DNA from: JAJCYL01 sp040222875
GTDB lineage: Bacteria; Bacteroidota; Bacteroidia; Cytophagales; Cyclobacteriaceae
Length of the DNA: 64,000 bases
Assembly: GCA_040222875.1 (NCBI GenBank)
Contig: JAVKCG010000009.1
Span: forward strand, 186,001 to 250,000
Direction of reading: 5' to 3'
Positions 9,506 to 16,870 of this stretch are shown here, one piece after another. The stretch's first letter is position 1. Every line of letters begins with the position of its first letter. Below the pieces are notes generated by a model. The model worked only from the letters and a program-made list of their open reading frames with translations. It was not told the DNA's origin and did no database searches. A program made the position numbers and the translations under genes.

Positions 9506-10042
9506 ATGATCAAAATAAAATCAACCACTGTACTGGCTATCAGGCATAATGGAGAAGTGGCAATAGGGGCAGATGGACAGGCTACGATGGGGAATACCGT
9601 TGCAAAAAGCAATGTCAAGAAAATCAGAAAACTCCAGGATGGTAAAATTGTGACCGGTTTTGCCGGTTCTACGGCCGATGCCTTCACCCTGTTAGAGCGC
9701 TTTGATGAAAAGCTGAACACCTACGGAGGCAACATGAAAAGAGCCGCAATTGAACTTGCAAAAGACTGGAGAATGGACCGCTATCTCAGAAAGCTAGAAG
9801 CCATGCTGATTGTTGCTAATAAAGAAGAAGTCCTAGTGGTTTCAGGAACCGGTGATGTACTTGAACCTGATAATGAAATAGCGGCCATTGGCTCTGGTAG
9901 CATGTATGCACAAGCTGCTGCGTTTGCCCTCAAAAAGCATGGTAAGCTATCTGCCGAAGAAATGGTCCGGGAAAGCCTCAACATCGCAGCAGACATCTGC
10001 ATTTACACTAATCATAATTTGGTTGTTGAGAAAGTTGAGTAG
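9506..10042 (+). CDS. hslV: ATP-dependent protease proteolytic subunit HslV
   Basis: Threonine peptidase of the HslVU (ClpQY) proteasome-like complex in the cytoplasm. At 178 residues it is of normal length. The mature N-terminal catalytic threonine is Thr7 (STTVLAIRHNGEVAIGADGQ), and the segments GNTVAKSNVKKIRKL, GFAGSTADAFTLLERF, KDWRMDRYLRKLEA and ICIYTNH match E. coli HslV closely. The ATPase partner HslU is not next to it, unlike in Proteobacteria, so it must be encoded elsewhere. Assignment is very secure. Confidence 0.97.
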   Translation: MIKIKSTTVLAIRHNGEVAIGADGQATMGNTVAKSNVKKIRKLQDGKIVTGFAGSTADAFTLLERFDEKLNTYGGNMKRAAIELAKDWRMDRYLRKLEAMLIVANKEEVLVVSGTGDVLEPDNEIAAIGSGSMYAQAAAFALKKHGKLSAEEMVRESLNIAADICIYTNHNLVVEKVE

Positions 10043-10056
10043 AAGAGTAGTTAAAT

Positions 10057-11448
10057 TTATTGACCAGCTCCAATTAATTCAATTGCTTTTTTTAGTGCTA
10101 AATCCTCACCATTAAGAAGATTATCGATCGTCGGTTTGATGGGGTAATCAGGAATGATTCCTCGGCCATAATACTGGTCACCATCAATGGCCACCTGATA
10201 ACGCCAATAAGGTATACTGACAGCTAGCTTTGTATTTGGTAGCTCAAGGCGCTTTCGGTTGCCACTTGAGTTTCCGTAATAACCGCCTCCAGTCTCAACT
10301 CCAATGAAAGTGGCCCTTTTGCGATTGTGAATAAGAGCCGCAAACTCAGATGTCGCTGAAAAACTGCCTCCATCAATCAGAATGTAAACATTGCCGTTGA
10401 AGTTATCGGATTTTGGCTGATGCGATGACAAATCGTTATGTGCCGTTAAAAGATATCGGCCGTCAGGGGATTGTTTCACATCACCCCATCCGTCATACGC
10501 AGGAGTTACTTCAATAGATCGGTAATAATCGAATTCATCATTTACGAGATAAGACATCAAAAGAGATCCGTTTCCATCATCACCTCCGCCGTTGCCTCTC
10601 AAATCAAGCACCAGATTGGTCGCATTGGTTCGACTCAATTCTCCGAAACTATTGGACAAGAATTGGGAGTAATTGAATCCCCTTGAATTCATATAGTTAG
10701 ATGAGAATGTTGCGATCCGCATGTAGTAAGTATTGTTAGGTTCAAGTGGCTTTAGCTCTAGTAGTGGTTGTGTTTCGTTATTTGCTAGTTTTTCGAACTG
10801 AGCAGTTGAGGCGCCTGTTGTCTCAATCATTTTGCCATCGATGTCAATCCTGAACTTTATGGCCAAAGGCTGAATGAACTTGGCAAAATAGATTGGGAAA
10901 CGTCGTTCAATGTAATGGTGTTTGCCAGTTAGGTTAAACCCATCCATGCTGATTGTAGCTGCGATTTCATTAAGAATGTCTTCAGTGCTAATGCCATTAA
11001 TTGACTTAATAGTTGAGCCTTTATTTATTGCTGCATCCTTGATCAAAGGATCATTGATTACAAGCTTGTCATTAATCAATTTTACCGTAAATGGAACTAT
11101 TCGAAGGCTATCCGTCCATTCATCAGAATTACTCCTGCCTAATCTTACTGAGGTATGGCCACAGCCGATTTGAGCATTGATTTTTGAAAGCACTGAATTG
11201 AAATGAAAAATGTCAGCACCATTTTCTATTAGCTTTCGGGCCTCAATAAATGTCGAATCCCAGGCAGCGTTACTTTGATACCAAAACAGGCCAGGGTGGT
11301 TCGTTTCCATTTCGGTTTTATAAAAAGACAGGTCTTCATTAAGTGCCGAAAAAGGGTAACTGGGTAGTTCCCTTTGAGGTTTCTGACCTGTGACCTCTTT
11401 GCAACTTAGAGCAACTAGAGTTATCAGAACGATATGGAATTGATTCAT
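10057..11448 (-). CDS. S41-family peptidase-like lipoprotein
   Basis: 463-residue exported protein. The N-terminal signal ends in VALSC, suggesting a lipoprotein. Residues about 275-390 carry the tail-specific protease core: LVLDLRGNGGGDDGN, then the serine segment DGGSFSATSEFAAL (about 359-372), then GVETGGGYYGNSSG. The N-terminal half includes a region with KGSTIKSINGIS that resembles the short PDZ-like element of this family. The S41 family cuts near C-termini of periplasmic or membrane proteins, but many Bacteroidota members have no known substrate. It is convergent with hslV and divergent from the pgl gene. Confidence 0.85.
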   Translation of the reverse strand: MNQFHIVLITLVALSCKEVTGQKPQRELPSYPFSALNEDLSFYKTEMETNHPGLFWYQSNAAWDSTFIEARKLIENGADIFHFNSVLSKINAQIGCGHTSVRLGRSNSDEWTDSLRIVPFTVKLINDKLVINDPLIKDAAINKGSTIKSINGISTEDILNEIAATISMDGFNLTGKHHYIERRFPIYFAKFIQPLAIKFRIDIDGKMIETTGASTAQFEKLANNETQPLLELKPLEPNNTYYMRIATFSSNYMNSRGFNYSQFLSNSFGELSRTNATNLVLDLRGNGGGDDGNGSLLMSYLVNDEFDYYRSIEVTPAYDGWGDVKQSPDGRYLLTAHNDLSSHQPKSDNFNGNVYILIDGGSFSATSEFAALIHNRKRATFIGVETGGGYYGNSSGNRKRLELPNTKLAVSIPYWRYQVAIDGDQYYGRGIIPDYPIKPTIDNLLNGEDLALKKAIELIGAGQ

Positions 11449-11555
11449 GTCACATTTTACGATGATTCATTCAACTTGATGCTTATTCGGGATTAACAAC
11501 CAGTTGAACAGGATGAATTGCCTAATTTTAATCGACGACTTTTAATAAGAGTAGA

Positions 11556-12260
11556 ATGGAAACATACATATTCAAAAATCCCGATGAAACGGCACTCAAT
11601 TTTGCCAAATTCCTGGCAAGGGAAACAGCCAACAAACCCAATTTTAGTATAGCGTTATCAGGCGGGTCAACCCCAAAATTGTTATTTGATATTTTGGCTG
11701 CTGATTTTAAAGAGACTATAAACTGGCCGAATATCCGGTTCTTTTGGGGAGATGAGCGTTGTGTTCCTCCGGATCACTCTGAAAGCAATTATGGGGTAGC
11801 TAATGAACGGCTTTTTAAACAAATTGCTTGGAAATTGGCGGTTCACAGAATTGAAGGTGAGAATGATCCTGAAGTTGAAGCAAGAAATTACAGCAAGTTG
11901 ATAATCAGTAAGTTAAATCTGGTTAATGACCTTCCGGAATTTGATTTGGTAATCTTGGGGTTAGGGGAAGATGGTCATACGGCATCAATATTTCCAAACC
12001 AAATGAGTTTGTTAGAATCTGATAAAATTTGTGAAGTGGCAACTCACCCTCAATCAGGCCAGAAGCGAATTACATTAACTGGAAAAGTGATCAATAATGC
12101 TGAGACAGTAGCATTTCTGGTTACTGGCAAATCGAAGGCCGAGAGGGTACATGAAATAACGAAGCAAACTGAGAGGGCTCAAAGTTACCCTGCTGCTCAC
12201 ATCAGGCCAAAGGGTGATCTATTGTGGTATATGGATGAAGCTGCCGCAGCTAACTTGTAG
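11556..12260 (+). CDS. pgl: 6-phosphogluconolactonase
   Basis: Hydrolyses 6-phospho-gluconolactone in the oxidative pentose phosphate pathway. 234 residues, usual for the bacterial DevB/Pgl type. Signatures: SGGSTPKLLFDILA near the N-terminus, FFWGDERCVPPDHSESNYG in the middle and LGLGEDGHTASIFP, which holds the active-site residues. No zwf or gnd gene is in the window. The 3' end overlaps the convergent lipid-kinase gene by 11 bp. Confidence 0.94.
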   Translation: METYIFKNPDETALNFAKFLARETANKPNFSIALSGGSTPKLLFDILAADFKETINWPNIRFFWGDERCVPPDHSESNYGVANERLFKQIAWKLAVHRIEGENDPEVEARNYSKLIISKLNLVNDLPEFDLVILGLGEDGHTASIFPNQMSLLESDKICEVATHPQSGQKRITLTGKVINNAETVAFLVTGKSKAERVHEITKQTERAQSYPAAHIRPKGDLLWYMDEAAAANL

Positions 12261-13131
12261 GAACTAAAACATTAATGGATTGCTTATTGACGCTGATGGC
12301 AGCCTTCTTCCCGATCATTATTGGCTCACCATCTACATGGGCTTTCATATCGATTTCAGATTCGATTTCAATCCGGTCGGTTTGAATGGTGTTGTATAGG
12401 CGGGACTTATTGATTGATTTGTTGAACAATCGGTTCACAAGCACAGGTGAACTTAGGAGGGTTGGCTTTTTTATAAAGCAAACATCTATCAAGCCATCGT
12501 CGATTGCAGCCTGAGGCGCAATATGTGCGTTGTTACCGTACTGTGATGAGTTAGCAAAACTCATTAGAAATGCGTGGTTATCTTGTCGTTGACCATTTGC
12601 ACTTGTAATGACCTGAATCCCCGGATACCCAGAATATTCTCTAAGAACCAGTCGAGAATAAGACAATAGCCCTCTTGAACCAAAATTGGCAAATAGATGA
12701 GCTACGTGTGCGTCAAATCCGATGCCGGCCATATTGATAAAGAAATGATTATTGATTTTTGCCGTATCAATCGACCGGAAATTGTCATCGAGGATAACTG
12801 ACAGACATTTTTTTAGGTTTTTAGGAATCCCCAAATAGAACGCTAAACCATTGCCGGAACCTCTTGGAATTATTCCAAGTCTGGTGTCGGAACCTACCAA
12901 ACCAGAAGCTACTTCATTGATAGTACCATCACCACCAACTGCTGCAATTTTATCATAGTCTGATTTATTTGCTTCGGTTAGTTCCCTGGCGTGACCAGCC
13001 TTCTCGGTCGTCAATATTTTTACTTCTCCATTAAAATTGTTGGGCAAATATTTTTCAATAAGTTTTTTGTCAAACGGCTTGCTTGAGGGCCCTGAATTAG
13101 GGTTGATGATAAAAAGGATTTTTTGGCCCAT
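12250..13131 (-). CDS. Diacylglycerol/sphingosine kinase-family (DagK catalytic) protein
   Basis: Cytoplasmic or membrane-associated lipid kinase family member. The nucleotide-binding GGDGTINEVASGL and the following PRGSGNGLA loop are clear, with an N-terminal IINPNSGPSSK strand, all hallmarks of the DAGK catalytic domain. I chose the ATG giving MGQKILFIINPNSG; an earlier ATG at 13158 would overlap the Nudix gene by 11 bp and remains possible. It probably phosphorylates diacylglycerol or a related lipid. The upstream Nudix gene is in the same operon. Confidence 0.88.
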   Translation of the reverse strand: MGQKILFIINPNSGPSSKPFDKKLIEKYLPNNFNGEVKILTTEKAGHARELTEANKSDYDKIAAVGGDGTINEVASGLVGSDTRLGIIPRGSGNGLAFYLGIPKNLKKCLSVILDDNFRSIDTAKINNHFFINMAGIGFDAHVAHLFANFGSRGLLSYSRLVLREYSGYPGIQVITSANGQRQDNHAFLMSFANSSQYGNNAHIAPQAAIDDGLIDVCFIKKPTLLSSPVLVNRLFNKSINKSRLYNTIQTDRIEIESEIDMKAHVDGEPIMIGKKAAISVNKQSINVLVPTS

Positions 13132-13147
13132 GGAAGATGGCGCAATA

Positions 13148-13780
13148 TTATAGCTCATTGATAACTTCCACCAGTTCGGCCAGCATCATTGCTGTTGCCC
13201 CCCAAACTATTTTGTCGTTTACACGGAAATAAGGCGCCCTAATGTTCAATGAAGCATTTATCTCAATATCAGTCTCGCTGCTATTTTGGGGGTCAAGTAA
13301 ACCATTGAGGTCCGCTTCTATAATATGTTCTACTTCTATTTGGTCAGGGGTTAAACTTGGCACTTCATTCACATAACCAATTACCGGATGTACAACAAAA
13401 TCACTGACTGGAATAAAGAGTTGGCTCAAGCCACCGATCACAGAAACATGATCCCTTTCGATTCCAATTTCTTCCCAGCTTTCCCTTAAAGCAGTTTGCA
13501 CAAGATTTTTATCCTCAGGTTCAAATTTCCCGCCTGGCAGAGCAATTTGACCACTGTGTACCCCTTCATATTTCGGCCTTTGAATAAGCGGGAAACATAT
13601 TCGGTTTTCATCAGGATACAGCAGAATCAAAACTGCCCCCTTTCTGGCTTTAGCGCTTAATTCATTGTTAAACCTCTGATTTGCCGAGTGGTAGGGCGCC
13701 ATTCTCACCTGTGCATTCTTACCCGGCAATGGCAGTACCAGTCTCCTCTCTAAAGCTTTAATCAAAGCGGAAAATTCCAT
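13148..13780 (-). CDS. Nudix hydrolase, coenzyme A pyrophosphatase type
   Basis: 210-residue Nudix enzyme. The Nudix box GX5EX7REUXEEXGU is visible as GGKFEPEDKNLVQTALRESW followed by EEIGI. The preceding IQRPKYEGVHSGQIALPGG is the extra motif of the CoA pyrophosphatase subgroup (NudL/PCD1), which cleaves CoA or its oxidised forms to phosphopantetheine and 3',5'-ADP. It runs directly into the lipid-kinase gene. On the minus strand a TTAATTTG lies only a few bases upstream of the start, near the Bacteroidota -7 consensus, so transcription could begin at or close to the ATG. Confidence 0.87.
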   Translation of the reverse strand: MEFSALIKALERRLVLPLPGKNAQVRMAPYHSANQRFNNELSAKARKGAVLILLYPDENRICFPLIQRPKYEGVHSGQIALPGGKFEPEDKNLVQTALRESWEEIGIERDHVSVIGGLSQLFIPVSDFVVHPVIGYVNEVPSLTPDQIEVEHIIEADLNGLLDPQNSSETDIEINASLNIRAPYFRVNDKIVWGATAMMLAELVEVINEL

Positions 13781-13858
13781 GCCGCAAATTAATTGAAAGG
13801 GCAGGAATAAAAGTCAGGACATAATTGCTAAATTGCCTCAATCATCAATTATTGAACT

Positions 13859-14572
13859 ATGATTGAAGGTTTGCCTAGGGAAGTCAATGCCATTTTCATC
13901 ATTACCGCATTTCTCACTTATGGCTTTGTGTATTTCATTCTTATTTCCAAACAACGGGATAAGCCAAGCATTACACCAATGGCCGTAATGATGGTATTGG
14001 GTGCCTGGATATTCTTACAGGTAATGCTTGGAATCAGTGGGTTTTATCTCAATTTTGAATCAGCTCCCCCTAGAATGGTTTTTGGTGTTGCTCCGCCCTT
14101 GTTGGCAATAGCCTTTATTCTGATTAAGCCACAAACCCGAAATTACTTAATGGATATACCCGTATCTTCATTGACTTACCTCCACTTTATTCGGGTTCCG
14201 GTTGAAATTGTTTTGTGGTGGTTGTTCCTGCAAAATCAAGTGCCTGAGCTAATGACCTTTGAAGGCCGGAACTATGACATACTTGCCGGAATATCAGCGC
14301 CATTCATAGCTTATTTCGCCTTGGGCAGAATTGTTAAAAGCAGATCAGCTGTTTTAGTTTGGAATTTTCTAGGGTTGGGCCTAGTGTTGAATATTGTAAT
14401 CAACGCCATTCTATCAATGCCCTATCCATTTCAGGTTCAGGCATTTGACCAGCCAAATATGGCGGTGTTTTACTTTCCCTTCATTTTGTTACCTGCTTTT
14501 ATTGTTCCGGTAGTGCTTTTTTGTCACCTGGCCAGTATTATAATTCTTTGGAGAAAAGAGTCGCAAGAATAA
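13859..14572 (+). CDS. Seven-helix integral membrane protein, unknown function
   Basis: 237-residue hydrophobic protein with about seven predicted TM helices, at roughly residues 12-30, 42-66, 74-90, 106-123, 139-155, 164-186 and 202-231. I do not recognise a family. A few charged residues occur within or next to helices (HFIRVPVEIVLWW), which may be functional. It is divergent from the Nudix gene, and convergent with the NB-ARC gene 13 bp downstream. Confidence 0.7.
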   Translation: MIEGLPREVNAIFIITAFLTYGFVYFILISKQRDKPSITPMAVMMVLGAWIFLQVMLGISGFYLNFESAPPRMVFGVAPPLLAIAFILIKPQTRNYLMDIPVSSLTYLHFIRVPVEIVLWWLFLQNQVPELMTFEGRNYDILAGISAPFIAYFALGRIVKSRSAVLVWNFLGLGLVLNIVINAILSMPYPFQVQAFDQPNMAVFYFPFILLPAFIVPVVLFCHLASIIILWRKESQE

Positions 14573-14585
14573 ACCTTGTCATCTT

Positions 14586-16757
14586 TTAGTTACCGTTCTC
14601 TTCTAATCCTTTTAAAAAGCGCAGGACTGTTTGAGTCTTTGAATGTTCTTCTCCAAGTTTGTTTTTAAATGTGAGGTAAGCCCTTTTCCATATGATTTTG
14701 GCTTTGTCAATATTACCTAAATTTTGATATACTAAAGCCAGATTCGATTGTCTTATAGCCACCGAAGGATGTTCAGCACCAAAGTTTTTTTCATCTGATT
14801 TTAAAGCCAATTCTAATAAGTCCCTTGCCCTTTCATAATCGCCCAAGTCTTTATATACTAAAGCCAGGTTTGATCGTATTCTAGCCACCGAAGGATGTTC
14901 AGCACCAAAGTTTTTTTCACCAGATTTTAAAGCCAATTCTAATAAGTCCCTTGCCCTTTCATAATCGCCCAAATTTCGATATACTAAAGACAGGTTTGAT
15001 TGGCTTATAGCCACCGAAGGATGTTCAGCACCAAAGTTTTTTTCATCTGATTTTAAAGCCAATTCTAATAAGTCCCTGGCGCTGTTATAATCGCCTAAAA
15101 CTTTATATACTAAAGCGAGGTTCGATTGTAACGCGGATAATTCTATACTATAGCTATCAAACAGCTCCATGATTTTATCCCCATAAGGAATGAAGGGAAA
15201 TTTTTCTACTGGGTTGTCCTTGGCTTGATCTACTTTTAAGAGTGTAATGACTGAATTAAGGAGTCTTTCAACATCATTAACCTTTAGTTCAAATTGACTT
15301 TGTATAGCTTCAGATAGTATTTGGTGTAGTTTATACTGATCATCAGTATTTTTTAATAAAAACCCTAATTCGTAGAGGTTTTCTAGTCGGGAAGAAAATT
15401 CTTCTCCCCATTCTAATTCGTCTACCTGAAGTAATTGATGTACCAACTCATAATCTTGCCAGGCAGAAGGCAAGGCTACAAATTGTTTTAAAATCCACTG
15501 TTCGCTCTCATGTAATTGGTTGATTTTAAATAGCTCAACCAAGTAGCTTCTTACACGGTCAATCTTTTCATTTGAGGAATGCGAAGTAGAAACATTGGCC
15601 TTTTTATCCTTGCTAAGTGCAGATTCTATTTCTTCAAATGTCCATCTGTTTTTTGAAGCTGACTTTGCTAAAACTTCAATTGTAAGGGTGTGGTACTCGA
15701 CTTGTTTGACAATACTTTCTACCTGATTATTAGTGAATGATTGACAGTATTTTTTGAAAAGGTCGACAGCTTGTTCTGAGGATAAAAAGTCAACGTCGAT
15801 TGTCTTTATTTCTAAATCGTACCTTCTTCGAGAGGTGATGAGAACATGCCACTTTGGTGGTTTCGGTAAAATGTTGAAATAGGCAGCTAGTTCTTCTTGT
15901 GCATTATCAATAACAAGTAAAAAGGGGCCTTCACCTTGAAGAGTTCTGAGGGCATTCAAACAAGCTTCAAATTGTTGGTCAGGCTCTGTTACTTCTATTT
16001 TAAGGTTTTTTATAAGTGCATAGTTGGAAAGTAAAGATTCTTTTAAGCCGTTCTCTACAGTTAACCAGGCGATATGCTTATAATCATTGTAAAATTTGGC
16101 TACATAGGCCTCTGCTAATGTCGTCTTACCAATTCCTCCCATTCCATTGAGTAGTGCAGTTGTATGCTGGTTAAGCAAACTTGCCCTAATCCGCTCAAGA
16201 TTATTTTTCCTGCCAATAATGGCATTTGCGTCTCGTCGGTTTACAGCGCATAGCTCTTTAGGGTATCCAGTCGTCTTCGCAACATTGCTCTCCAAAATCT
16301 GGGTTACTTTTTCTTCAAGGCTTTTAATTCTTTCAGATATCTTGAATACCTCATTAGGGTAACCTTCCCGTATTTCAAGAGCTTTTAACTGTTTATCGCC
16401 TTTAAGCTTATTTTCCAGCAAAGACAAAAATCTGTTGAGTTGTTTGTCATCGGGAGCTAGTATTTGAGGGTTTTGCTTGAGCGCATCCTGAATTCGGTTG
16501 TGATCAAAATTCTCATTCTCATTTTTGAAGAAACTCCACTTTAATAGTTCCTCCATTATTATTCGAGAATTATGAAAGTATAATTTGTCACTGGGTGCTA
16601 AAGGGAATTCTTTATCAAACTCTTGTCGACAACTTTCAATAATCTTGGCTAATCGTTGGACGAATTTTTCGTCCTTACTAAAAATTTTGTCCTCACCCTT
16701 CGTAAGCCCATACCCCGCTAGTTGCTGAGCAACAAAAATTCCAATGGATTCTAGCAT
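14586..16757 (-). CDS. NB-ARC STAND NTPase with C-terminal TPR array
   Basis: 723-residue protein with NLR-like organisation. Residues 1-165 are a helical N-terminal region of unknown type, with coiled-coil character near 135-155. The NTPase follows: Walker A GMGGIGKTTLA (Lys211), Walker B FLLVIDNA (about 279-286) and sensor HVLITSRRR (about 304-312), then a winged-helix-like region. The C-terminus (about 545-700) holds kinesin-light-chain-type TPRs with the repeated core ALKSDEKNFGAEHPSVA. STAND proteins of this shape are signal-activated switches, and several bacterial ones act in phage defence; no nuclease, TIR or protease effector is recognisable here. An SD-like GAAGGA precedes the ATG. 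It stands alone. Confidence 0.85.
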   Translation of the reverse strand: MLESIGIFVAQQLAGYGLTKGEDKIFSKDEKFVQRLAKIIESCRQEFDKEFPLAPSDKLYFHNSRIIMEELLKWSFFKNENENFDHNRIQDALKQNPQILAPDDKQLNRFLSLLENKLKGDKQLKALEIREGYPNEVFKISERIKSLEEKVTQILESNVAKTTGYPKELCAVNRRDANAIIGRKNNLERIRASLLNQHTTALLNGMGGIGKTTLAEAYVAKFYNDYKHIAWLTVENGLKESLLSNYALIKNLKIEVTEPDQQFEACLNALRTLQGEGPFLLVIDNAQEELAAYFNILPKPPKWHVLITSRRRYDLEIKTIDVDFLSSEQAVDLFKKYCQSFTNNQVESIVKQVEYHTLTIEVLAKSASKNRWTFEEIESALSKDKKANVSTSHSSNEKIDRVRSYLVELFKINQLHESEQWILKQFVALPSAWQDYELVHQLLQVDELEWGEEFSSRLENLYELGFLLKNTDDQYKLHQILSEAIQSQFELKVNDVERLLNSVITLLKVDQAKDNPVEKFPFIPYGDKIMELFDSYSIELSALQSNLALVYKVLGDYNSARDLLELALKSDEKNFGAEHPSVAISQSNLSLVYRNLGDYERARDLLELALKSGEKNFGAEHPSVARIRSNLALVYKDLGDYERARDLLELALKSDEKNFGAEHPSVAIRQSNLALVYQNLGNIDKAKIIWKRAYLTFKNKLGEEHSKTQTVLRFLKGLEENGN
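14761..15138 (-). repeat. Tandem 126-bp TPR-coding repeats, three units
   Basis: Three direct repeats with an exact period of 126 bp (42 codons) lie within the NB-ARC gene; the same 11-base string starts at 14761, 14887 and 15013. The first 80 or more bases of each unit are nearly identical at nucleotide level, not only in protein, so the copies arose or were homogenised recently. Diverged copies flank them. Copy number may vary between strains by slippage or recombination. Confidence 0.9.
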
Positions 16758-16785
16758 GTTATTGTCCTTCTAAATAGGTGTTAAC

Positions 16786-16793
16786 CAAATATA
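16786..16793 (-). promoter_or_regulatory. Bacteroidota-type -7 promoter element of the NB-ARC gene
   Basis: On the minus strand this reads TATATTTG, an exact match to the TAnnTTTG consensus, about 30 bases upstream of the ATG. The -33 region is not clear. It predicts a 5' leader of around 20 bases carrying the GAAGGA ribosome site. Confidence 0.45.
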
Positions 16794-16870
16794 GAAGTTT
16801 AAGAAAGGAATAGAAATAACATTAGGAATGGCAGAATTCCAGATTCGAGGTAAATATGGAGTTGACCTAC

